5,105 bases of DNA from contig JAUVWK010000231.1 of NCBI GenBank assembly GCA_030604165.1, forward strand, positions 1-5,105, given 5' to 3'. The notes under the pieces are model-generated. The model was not told where the DNA came from. It did no database searches and saw only the letters and a program-made list of their open reading frames with translations. Positions 1-5,105 of this stretch are shown here, piece by piece. Within the stretch, counting starts at the first letter, position 1. Each line of letters starts with the position of its first letter. The position numbers and the translations under genes are program-made. The stretch comes from Alphaproteobacteria bacterium. GTDB taxonomy: Bacteria; Pseudomonadota; Alphaproteobacteria; UBA828.

Positions 1-1222
1 CGTTTTCCTGCTGTGGCCAGCGCGCCAGCATCCAACGCAGCACAAGGGGCGTCAGCAGACAGGTCACCAGGGTAATAAAGATCAGCGCCGAATAGACCTC
101 CGGCGGCACCGCCCAATCGCCGAGCTTGCGGCCTTCGCGCGCCACGACCATGGCGATTTCGGCACGGGGCACCATGCTGACCCCGATCAAGGCCGCCCCG
201 GCCGCGCCGCTGGTCAGCAGCGCCGGGCCACCAGCGCCAACCACCTTGCCGAGCACGGCCGCGGCCAGCAGCGCACCACCCAAACCGAGGCCGAGCGGCA
301 GCGACGCGAGGTCGATTTGCAAGCCAATGCCGATAAAGAAGAAAGGAACCAGCATGTCGTGAATGGCGTCAAACGAGGCGTCGACCCGCACCGCCTCGGG
401 GTCGCGGCTGAACACCAGGCCCGCGAACAAGGCGCCGATGGCGAGCGAAAAGCCCAGCAACCCGGCGAGCGCGGCGATTGCCAAACCGATGCCGATCATC
501 ATCAGCATCGGCGCCGGCATCGGCTCGAGGCGGCTCATCAGGCGGGTAATGGGCCGTTCCATATATTGCGAGAACAAGAAACATCCCGCCCCGAACAGCA
601 CCACCTTGAGGACGGTGAGGCCGGCCGTCGCGCCAGCCATTGCGATGATCGAGCCGTCCGCCGTGCCGCCGACGATGGGCAGGATATTGAGCAAAAGCAG
701 CATCAACAAGATCGCCGAGAGGTCGTCGAGCTCGGCCACATCGGTCAGCAGCGCGCCGTTGCGCGAGCGCATGGCGCCGGCTTCGCGCCAAATCGTGATC
801 ATGATGCCGATACTGGTCGCGGTCAGCGCAATGGCGACAAAGAGACTTGGAATCAGCGCGATCCCGAGCAGGTGGCGCGCGACGAAATAGCCCGCGCCGC
901 CGCTTAGCACCACGTTGACAACCCAGATCAAGAGCGCGCGGGGCAATTGCTGGAGCAAGCCGCGCAGATTGCTTTCCAAACCGATGCGGAACAGCAGCGC
1001 GAAGATGCCGAGCTCCGCCACGAATTCGAACTGGGACTGCATGACCGGCGAAAGAATGTCCCACCGCGAATCGGCGGCGCCGAGCGCGAGACCCAAAACG
1101 ACGAAGCCGATCAGCGGCGGCACACCGACGCCGCGCAGGCCCGCGCGAACCAGAATCGCGCCCACAATCAGCCCGCCGAAGATCAAAATGGCGAGCGAAA
1201 CCTCGTATGTCGCATCAAGCAT
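1..1222 (-). CDS. CPA2-type monovalent cation:proton antiporter, C-terminus outside window
   Basis: The frame is open from ATG at 1222 to the left edge, giving 407 residues without a stop. It is a polytopic membrane protein of the Na+/H+ exchanger family, which exchanges Na+ or K+ for H+ across the inner membrane. About a dozen hydrophobic segments can be read, the first at 8-28 and the last at about 378-398. Family landmarks are LLFRIGLESNL (76-86), ALTATSIGI (132-140), LTDVAELDDLSAILL (160-173) with the paired D166-D167, GFSLAIGALFAGLVFSR (257-273), VPFFFIGIGLQIDL (292-305) and MVPRAEIAMVVAREG (350-364). Two adjacent acidic residues at this place form the ion site of electrogenic exchangers such as NapA. 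KefB/KefC have Gln-Asp there. At 407 residues it is near full length for an antiporter without a regulatory domain, but a C-terminal RCK/TrkA-N domain beyond the edge cannot be excluded. It starts 29 bp after hemY with only a weak CTGAG ribosome site, so it is probably in the same transcript. The ion cannot be decided from sequence. Confidence 0.9.
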   Translation of the reverse strand, partial: MLDATYEVSLAILIFGGLIVGAILVRAGLRGVGVPPLIGFVVLGLALGAADSRWDILSPVMQSQFEFVAELGIFALLFRIGLESNLRGLLQQLPRALLIWVVNVVLSGGAGYFVARHLLGIALIPSLFVAIALTATSIGIMITIWREAGAMRSRNGALLTDVAELDDLSAILLMLLLLNILPIVGGTADGSIIAMAGATAGLTVLKVVLFGAGCFLFSQYMERPITRLMSRLEPMPAPMLMMIGIGLAIAALAGLLGFSLAIGALFAGLVFSRDPEAVRVDASFDAIHDMLVPFFFIGIGLQIDLASLPLGLGLGGALLAAAVLGKVVGAGGPALLTSGAAGAALIGVSMVPRAEIAMVVAREGRKLGDWAVPPEVYSALIFITLVTCLLTPLVLRWMLARWPQQEN

Positions 1223-1251
1223 GAATCTGACTCAGCGACCGGACGCTCGAC

Positions 1252-2679
1252 TCACGGCCCCCCGGCGACACCGACGTCCGGCGCCGGAGGCACGGGCGCA
1301 GCGCCCTCGGGCTTGGTTTCGGCATCCCGAGGCTTGGTTTCGGCCGGACGATCGAGCGGCGTCGGCGGCGACGCAAGCTGCTCGACCGCGGGCGCCGCGT
1401 GCTGGCGCAAGGCAAGCGAATCCCGCGCCCCGCAATGGGCGCAGGCGAGGGCCCACTCGGCGCCCGGCGCGCCGCAGCGCTGGCACGTCCAAACCGGGTC
1501 CGGCGGCGTGCGGCTGGCCTCGAGCAGCCAGCGCCGCGCGGCCGCCTCGTCGCCATGCTCGGCCTCCTCGAGCCGCGCCAACAACTGGAAAACCCGGGCG
1601 CTCGGGCGCGCCTTGGCCGCCGCCACCAGGTGCTGCCGCGCCTTTCCCCAAAGCTTGGCCTCCAAGGCCGTCTCGGCGAGCAGAAGATGGCTGTCCGGAT
1701 GGTCCGGGTTGAGCGACACCAGCCGTTCGACGCGCTTCAGCCGGTCCAGCGGCGACTCCTCGAGCAGCAGGGCCAGATAGACGCGCCCGGTGGCGGGGTG
1801 CGGCGCGCGCTCCCAACCCTCGGTGACGATGCGGGCCGCCGCCTGGCGGCGCCCGGTTTCCAGCGCCAGCTCGGCCGCCGCCACGATCGCCGGGACGAAG
1901 CCGGGCGCCGCCTCGCGCGCCTCGTTGGCCAGCCGCAGCGCCGCTTTGATCTCGCCGCCGGCCCGCGCCACCCGGCTTTGCTCGTAAAGCAGCGAGGCCT
2001 TGCGCCGCGCGCCGGCTTCAACGGCCATGACGCGATGGCGCAGGGCGCCGCGCAAGGTGACCATCGCCTCGCCCCAGCGCCCCGCCCGGGTTTGCAGCTC
2101 GAGCAGCGCGGTCAGCACCCACGGCGTCTGCGGGCGCAGGGCGAAGGCGCGTTCCGCCAGCGTCAGCGCCATCGCCGCGTCGCCGGCCTTGTTGGCCTGG
2201 ACCAAAAGGCCGCGCAGCCCGAGAAATTCGGTCTCGGAGCGCTCCAGCATGGCCTGGAAATATTCCCGGGCCTGCGCCTCGTCGCCGTCGAGCTGCGCCG
2301 CTTGTGCCGATAGCAGCAAGGTTAGCGGCGGCTCGCCGAGCAATAAATTGGCGCGCCGCGCCAGCCGGCGGGCGCCCTTCGCGTCGCCGGCGGCGGCCGA
2401 AACCAGCCCTTGCGTGAGGGCCAGATATCCGTGCCGCTGGCGGCGCAGCGTGCGGGCCTTGGAGACCCGACGCGGGCCGAACCAAAACCAACGCAGCAGC
2501 TGATAAATCGTCGCCGCGATCGCCGCCGCCAGGGCCGCGCCCCCGACCAGCGCGGCCGGCGAGGTCTCGATCAGGTAGGCGCCCCAGGCGATCTCGACAT
2601 GGCCGGGCTCGTCCGCGACCCAGACGGCGGCGACCGCGATCGCCGCAACGAAGACGAACAAGAGGAAGATCCGGATCAT
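1252..2679 (-). CDS. hemY: HemY-family inner-membrane TPR protein with C-terminal zinc ribbon
   Basis: This 475-residue protein is the HemY of proteobacterial heme operons (HemY_N family), not the unrelated Bacillus HemY protoporphyrinogen oxidase. Residues 3-21 and about 41-62 form two membrane helices joined by DEPGHVEIAWGAYLIETS, the characteristic HemY_N segment. Then come basic residues (GPRRVSKARTLRRQRHGYLALTQGL) and a long TPR-like helical array, roughly 90-390, with the conserved EFLGLRGLLVQANKAGD (151-167). Residues 399-416 carry CQRC and CAHC as CX2C-X10-CX2C (C399, C402, C413, C416), a probable zinc ribbon or rubredoxin-like module of the kind seen in the TPR protein LapB/YciM. After it comes a ~55-residue Pro/Ala-rich tail, probably disordered. 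With two helices the TPR part should be cytoplasmic if the N-terminus is inside. Its exact function is unknown; a scaffold or regulator of late heme synthesis is the usual suggestion. The ATG start is fixed by the HemY N-terminus and the ATGA overlap; the upstream open frame is shadow sequence. Confidence 0.9.
   Translation of the reverse strand: MIRIFLLFVFVAAIAVAAVWVADEPGHVEIAWGAYLIETSPAALVGGAALAAAIAATIYQLLRWFWFGPRRVSKARTLRRQRHGYLALTQGLVSAAAGDAKGARRLARRANLLLGEPPLTLLLSAQAAQLDGDEAQAREYFQAMLERSETEFLGLRGLLVQANKAGDAAMALTLAERAFALRPQTPWVLTALLELQTRAGRWGEAMVTLRGALRHRVMAVEAGARRKASLLYEQSRVARAGGEIKAALRLANEAREAAPGFVPAIVAAAELALETGRRQAAARIVTEGWERAPHPATGRVYLALLLEESPLDRLKRVERLVSLNPDHPDSHLLLAETALEAKLWGKARQHLVAAAKARPSARVFQLLARLEEAEHGDEAAARRWLLEASRTPPDPVWTCQRCGAPGAEWALACAHCGARDSLALRQHAAPAVEQLASPPTPLDRPAETKPRDAETKPEGAAPVPPAPDVGVAGGP
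1310..1344 (-). repeat. Short tandem repeat in the hemY tail (21-nt period)
   Basis: The 14-base unit GGCTTGGTTTCGGC on the plus strand occurs at 1310-1323 and 1331-1344, giving a 21-nt period. In the hemY frame this encodes AETKPRD followed by AETKPEG, two 7-residue copies in the Pro-rich tail. The reading frame is kept. It looks like a recent in-frame duplication in a disordered segment where copy number may vary between strains. Confidence 0.7.
2676..2679 (-). other. Mitofilin gene-hemY stop/start overlap (ATGA)
   Basis: ATGA on the minus strand holds the hemY start (ATG, 2679-2677) and the stop of the preceding gene (TGA, 2678-2676). This 4-nt overlap indicates co-transcription and probably coupled translation of two membrane proteins, consistent with their acting together or being needed in fixed ratio. 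The last part is inference. Confidence 0.85.
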
Positions 2680-3962
2680 CCGCCCGGCGCCGGGGCCTCC
2701 GGCCAATGGTCGATCAGCTTGCCGGCGACATGGCTGTTGAGCGCGGCGACGGTGCGCTCGAGCGAGAGCCTGGCGCGGGCCTCGGCAAGCCAGTCGCTCG
2801 CGCCCATGGCGGCCGGGCCGCGCAGCTGCTCGAGCGCCGCCACGGCGGCTGCGAGGTCGCCCGCGGCCAGCTCGGTCTGGGCCCGCGCGATATGCGTCTC
2901 CGGGCTCGCGCCGTCGAACTCGCCCGTGGTGCGCCGCACCGTGACGATCTGCTTGAGCCGCGCCAGGGTCTCGTCCACCCAGTCGCCGTCTTCGGGCAGG
3001 GCCGCGGCGCGAATGATGTCGCGCGCCGCGGCGCCGAAGCGGGCGCGCAAGCGGTCGAGCGTGGACACGCCACGAGGCGCGACGGCTTCGAGCGAATGCA
3101 GGTGTCCGGCCACGGCCGGATCGTCGCCGGCGACGGCGCGCAAGGCCTCGAGCTCGCGCGCAAAGGGGAGCGACTGGCGCGCCGCCGCCGAAAGCTGGCC
3201 CGCGGCATAGACCGTGGCGACTAGCCGGACATCGGTGGCGCGGTGTCGGGTGGCGCTTTGCGACAGTTGCTCGACCCGAGCCGCCATGGCGCCGACGCTG
3301 GTCGCGAGCGCGGCGCGCTGCTCGCGCCAAGTTGCGATCTCATCGGCCGCGCCGGCGCTCTCGAGCGCTTGTTCGAGCGTATCGAAACGCGCGGCCAAAT
3401 TTTCCACGGCGAGAGCCCGATCCGCACCCTCTTGCTGCGCCACGCGGTCTTCCAGCGTATCGAGCCTGAGGCCGAGCGCTTGCATCGCCTCGGGCTCGGC
3501 GGAGAGGCCCGACGATGGCCGTCTTGCGATCGCCTGTTCCAGCGCCGCCGTGCGCTCCGCCAAGCTCTGCTCCAGCGCGGCAAGCCGGGCCCGCAGCGCA
3601 TTCAACTCAGCGTCTTGCGCCCGTGCCGCCGCAGCGTCAGGCGCGGCCTCGGGCGCGGTTGCTTCGGTCATCGCCGGCGTCGGCTCGGCGCTGTCTGTTG
3701 CCGGGACCTCCGGCGCGGCCTCGCCCTCGACGACCTCCGCATCCGAGGGTTCGAAAATCGGCGTTTCGACGCTCTGCTTGATCGACGGCCAGGCCGCGTA
3801 GATTCCGGCGCCGATCAGGACGACAAGCAGCAGCACCGCCGCCCAGGGCAAACGACCCCGGCCGCGCCGCGGCCCGCTCGGCCGGGGCGGCTCCGCGCCA
3901 CGCGAGTCGGGGCGGTCGCCGCGCGGCGTGCCCGCACCCGGTCTAGCGTCACCCTTCGGCAT
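2676..3962 (-). CDS. Mitofilin/MIC60-family inner-membrane protein (alphaproteobacterial, heme-operon linked)
   Basis: This is a 428-residue membrane-anchored protein. Residues 1-38 are basic and rich in Pro, Gly and Arg and are probably disordered in the cytoplasm. Residues 39-58 (PWAAVLLLVVLIGAGIYAAW) form one transmembrane helix. By the positive-inside rule the rest faces the periplasm. Residues about 70-112 are an acidic Ala/Pro/Glu linker. Residues about 116-240 have leucine heptads (LNALRARLAALEQSLAERTAALEQ and later) typical of a coiled coil. Residues about 245-420 resemble the C-terminal mitofilin domain: SLPFARELEAL, then RGVSTLDRLRARFGAAARDIIRAA, then AQTELAAGDLAAAVAALEQLRGPA and DWLAEARARLSLERTVAALN. 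This architecture and position are those of the alphaproteobacterial MIC60 homologs, known to sit beside heme genes and related to the mitochondrial cristae organiser. A role in membrane shaping or contact sites is inferred. The older HemX label for some operon neighbours refers to an uncharacterised role. Its stop overlaps hemY by ATGA. Confidence 0.85.
   Translation of the reverse strand: MPKGDARPGAGTPRGDRPDSRGAEPPRPSGPRRGRGRLPWAAVLLLVVLIGAGIYAAWPSIKQSVETPIFEPSDAEVVEGEAAPEVPATDSAEPTPAMTEATAPEAAPDAAAARAQDAELNALRARLAALEQSLAERTAALEQAIARRPSSGLSAEPEAMQALGLRLDTLEDRVAQQEGADRALAVENLAARFDTLEQALESAGAADEIATWREQRAALATSVGAMAARVEQLSQSATRHRATDVRLVATVYAAGQLSAAARQSLPFARELEALRAVAGDDPAVAGHLHSLEAVAPRGVSTLDRLRARFGAAARDIIRAAALPEDGDWVDETLARLKQIVTVRRTTGEFDGASPETHIARAQTELAAGDLAAAVAALEQLRGPAAMGASDWLAEARARLSLERTVAALNSHVAGKLIDHWPEAPAPGG
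2680..2700 (-). promoter_or_regulatory. hemY upstream region: distant GGAGG plus 12-bp GC palindrome
   Basis: A strong Shine-Dalgarno match, GGAGG (2700-2696 on the minus strand), lies 16 nt before the hemY ATG, too far for normal spacing. Between them is a perfect palindrome, CCCGGCGCCGGG (2683-2694), that could fold into a 4-bp stem with a GCGC loop and shorten the effective distance. The region also encodes the end of the mitofilin-family protein (PEAPAPGG), so the pattern may simply be codon-driven. Reinitiation at the ATGA overlap is an alternative to direct ribosome entry. Confidence 0.3.
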
Positions 3963-3974
3963 GGCTCTGGTCGT

Positions 3975-3978
3975 CTCC
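3975..3978 (-). promoter_or_regulatory. Candidate ribosome binding site for the mitofilin-family gene
   Basis: The minus strand reads CGGAGACGACCAGAGCC directly before the ATG at 3962. GGAG (3978-3975) is followed by a 12-nt spacer, longer than the usual 5-9 nt. It is the only purine-rich Shine-Dalgarno-like element in the gap. It supports the ATG at 3962 as the start, which also places a basic N-terminus before the membrane helix. Confidence 0.45.
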
Positions 3979-4003
3979 GATTCCGCTGTTATGCAACGGC
4001 GAG

Positions 4004-4036
4004 CGTATCGCGCGGCACCCCCGGCGCATCGATACG
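4004..4036 (-). repeat. Inverted repeat / possible weak stem-loop between hemD and the mitofilin gene
   Basis: The arms CGTATCG (4036-4030 on the minus strand) and CGATACG (4010-4004) are a perfect 7-bp inverted repeat. They are separated by 19 nt that can add a short inner GCG/CGC pairing. It lies 3 nt after the hemD stop in the 77-bp gap, the largest intergenic space here. No run of U follows, so it is not a convincing rho-independent terminator. It could act as an mRNA-stability or attenuating hairpin, or be chance in GC-rich DNA. No clear -35/-10 pair was recognised in the gap. Confidence 0.3.
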
Positions 4037-4039
4037 GGT

Positions 4040-4795
4040 TTATCTATCAGAGGTGCGTGCGCGACATTCGCGCTCCACTTCGTCGAGCAGCGCCGCCTGA
4101 TCCGGCTGCGCCGCGATGCGGATGGCTCGCCAATCGAGGGCGCCCGCCGCTTCGGCAACCGCCGCGCTCAGACACACGGCGGCGATCCGGCGCGCCGCAG
4201 GCTCCAGGCGGGCCTGATTGATGAGATTAACAAAGGTGGTCGCCGTGCGGGGAGAGAAAAACAAGGCCGCGTCGAGCGTGCCCTCGACAAGGGCCGCCTG
4301 GGCCGCCTCCGTCAGCGCCTTCGCAGTGTGGGCTTCGTAAAGCACCACCCGGCGCAGCGCAAAGCCGCGCGCGCCGAGATCGCCGGCGAGATCGCCCGCG
4401 ACCGCCGAGCCCGCCACGTGCAAAAGCGCACCCGCCCCGGGCTCCAACGCGCCGGCGACAAGGCCGGCCAGCGCCGCGACAGTGCCGTTCGCCACCCGCA
4501 GCGAGGCGAATTGGGCCGCGCGCGCCGCCCGCGCCGTCGCCTCGCCGACCACGAACAGCGGCATCTGCCGGCCGGCCGGGGCGGCGCCGAGCGCGGCTTC
4601 CAGGGCGCGCGCGCCGTTGGCGCTGGTCAGCAAGACCGCCTGCACACCGGCCAAATCGAGCCCCGGCGCATCTTGGTGCGGCACCATGCGGAGCAAGGGT
4701 TCGATGAGGCTGTCGATGCCCCGCGACCGCAGCTCCGCGGCCAGGGCTTCGGAATCGGGCCGCGGGCGCGTGAGCAGAACGCGAAAGCGCTTCAC
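4040..4795 (-). CDS. hemD: Uroporphyrinogen-III synthase
   Basis: This 251-residue protein matches the usual HemD length (about 240-260). HemD is cytoplasmic; it closes hydroxymethylbilane and inverts ring D to give uroporphyrinogen III (EC 4.2.1.75), using the product of HemC encoded just upstream. The start chosen is GTG at 4795, giving VKRFRVLLTRPRPDSEALAAEL, the typical N-terminus. The frame is open further upstream, but that stretch is Arg-rich shadow of hemC. Weakly conserved family landmarks appear in order: LLTRP (7-11), VLLTSANGARAL (54-65), FVVGEATARAA (81-91), LLHVAGSAVAGDLAGDL (124-140), VLYEA (151-155), ALFFSPRTATTFVNL (177-191) and a terminal IAAQPDQAALLDEV (227-240). HemD is poorly conserved in sequence, so the call rests on this motif series plus the gene order. 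No good Shine-Dalgarno precedes the GTG, so translation is probably coupled to hemC through the GTGA overlap. Confidence 0.93.
   Translation of the reverse strand: MKRFRVLLTRPRPDSEALAAELRSRGIDSLIEPLLRMVPHQDAPGLDLAGVQAVLLTSANGARALEAALGAAPAGRQMPLFVVGEATARAARAAQFASLRVANGTVAALAGLVAGALEPGAGALLHVAGSAVAGDLAGDLGARGFALRRVVLYEAHTAKALTEAAQAALVEGTLDAALFFSPRTATTFVNLINQARLEPAARRIAAVCLSAAVAEAAGALDWRAIRIAAQPDQAALLDEVERECRARTSDR
4792..4795 (-). other. hemC-hemD stop/start overlap (GTGA)
   Basis: On the minus strand the bases GTGA contain both the GTG start of hemD (4795-4793) and the TGA stop of hemC (4794-4792). The 25 bases upstream show no purine-rich Shine-Dalgarno. This suggests termination-reinitiation coupling, which would keep two consecutive enzymes of the pathway in step. 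The overlap is seen directly; coupling is inferred. Confidence 0.85.
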
Positions 4796-5105
4796 GGCGC
4801 GGGATCGAAGAAGCCCAGACCGGCCGCGGCGCGCAGCTCGCGCCCGGCCTCGGCGCCGAGCGCCGCGGCGTCGCCGGCTGGACCCTCGCGGTTGGCGCGG
4901 TGGCAAGCACTGCCGTCGGGCCGGGCGATAAGCGCGCGCAAGGCGAGGCGCGAGTCCGTGCCGAGCTCGGCCAGCGCCGCGATGGGCGTGCGGCAGGAGC
5001 CGTCGAGGGCAGCCAACAGGGCACGCTCGGCGCGCACGCAAAGCTCGCTCGGCCTGTGATTGAGCGGTGCGAGCAGCGCCTGCGCACCGGCGTCGTCGCC
5101 GCGGC
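4792..5105 (-). CDS. hemC: Porphobilinogen deaminase (hydroxymethylbilane synthase), C-terminal part, 5' end outside window
   Basis: This is the last 103 residues of HemC, the cytoplasmic enzyme that joins four porphobilinogen molecules into hydroxymethylbilane (EC 2.5.1.61). The reading frame is open to the right window edge, so roughly two thirds of a usual ~310-residue protein lies outside. Visible landmarks are APLNH followed by ERALLAALDGSCRTPIAALAEL. The Cys in GSCRTP (codon 4995-4993) is at the position known in this family to carry the dipyrromethane cofactor by a thioether bond. It is followed by the small C-terminal domain and a final GPAGDAAALGAEAGRELR helix ending in GFFDPAP. A GTG at 5037 could open a shorter reading frame, but family homology continues upstream of it (LNHRPSELC), so it is internal. 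The stop TGA (4794-4792) overlaps the hemD start by 4 nt. There is no sign of decay in the visible part. Identification is firm. Confidence 0.95.
   Translation of the reverse strand, partial: RGDDAGAQALLAPLNHRPSELCVRAERALLAALDGSCRTPIAALAELGTDSRLALRALIARPDGSACHRANREGPAGDAAALGAEAGRELRAAAGLGFFDPAP

Noticed and set aside
369..1064. Minus-strand open frame of 231 codons inside the antiporter region
   Set aside because: The neighbouring frame encodes a clear 407-residue polytopic antiporter with conserved motifs. This one yields an Arg/His/Ala-rich sequence without membrane segments.
1223..1251. Terminator or promoter between hemY and the antiporter
   Set aside because: The 29-bp gap has no inverted repeat followed by T-run and no -35/-10 pair, so continuous transcription is more likely.
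947..1780. Plus-strand open frame of 277 codons across the hemY end and antiporter start
   Set aside because: It is antisense to two well-supported genes. Its translation is Arg/Gln/Glu-rich in the first half and low complexity later, with no family motif. Long antisense frames are expected at this GC content.
1399..2313. Plus-strand open frame of 304 codons opposite hemY
   Set aside because: It is the complement of the TPR coding region. The product is Arg/Gln/Leu-rich with no recognisable domain or ribosome site, so it is a shadow frame.
2680..3330. Upstream extension of the hemY frame to 692 codons
   Set aside because: The added 217 residues are Arg-rich shadow of the mitofilin-family gene. 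HemY homology begins precisely at MIRIFLLF (2679).
2676..3962. Possibility that the mitofilin-like gene encodes the SAM-dependent HemX methyltransferase (uroporphyrinogen methylase)
   Set aside because: There is no methyltransferase fold or glycine-rich SAM motif. The protein is a membrane anchor plus coiled coil and helical domain.
4796..5041. Upstream extension of the hemD frame
   Set aside because: The extra 82 residues are Arg-rich shadow of hemC. HemD homology starts at VKRFRVLLTRP, and the GTGA overlap supports that start.

Overview
The window is a very GC-rich stretch (about two thirds G+C or more, judged by eye) that is almost entirely coding. All five recognisable genes lie on the minus strand. 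Read in the direction of transcription (right to left) the order is hemC (3' end only), hemD, an alphaproteobacterial mitofilin/MIC60-type membrane protein, hemY, then a CPA2-type monovalent cation:proton antiporter cut by the left edge. The cluster hemC-hemD-mitofilin-hemY is typical of Alphaproteobacteria. With the high GC, this suggests a GC-rich alphaproteobacterium; the order within the class cannot be settled from this window.

Layout: 5105-4792 is the C-terminal third of porphobilinogen deaminase with its cofactor cysteine. 4795-4040 is uroporphyrinogen-III synthase, whose GTG start overlaps the hemC stop by 4 nt. A 77-bp gap (4039-3963) holds a weak stem-loop and a plausible ribosome binding site. 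3962-2676 encodes the mitofilin-family protein: one N-terminal membrane helix, an acidic linker, a coiled coil and a C-terminal mitofilin-like domain. 2679-1252 is hemY, joined to it by an ATGA overlap; it has two membrane helices, a TPR-like helical array, a four-cysteine zinc ribbon and a Pro-rich tail with a short tandem repeat. After a 29-bp gap, 1222-1 is the antiporter with an Asp-Asp ion-site motif.

Function: HemC and HemD carry out consecutive cytoplasmic steps from porphobilinogen to uroporphyrinogen III. The two downstream proteins are not enzymes of the pathway. They look like inner-membrane proteins with large helical soluble domains, and their conserved link to the heme genes suggests they organise the membrane or the late heme machinery. 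The antiporter is probably co-transcribed because of its close spacing, but a functional tie to heme is not evident.

No RNA gene, mobile element, CRISPR array, pseudogene or clear rho-independent terminator was seen. No intergenic gap exceeds 77 bp. I did not find a new multi-gene system. The points most worth a second look are the mitofilin-HemY pair, the zinc ribbon and tail of HemY, and the antiporter joined to the heme operon.
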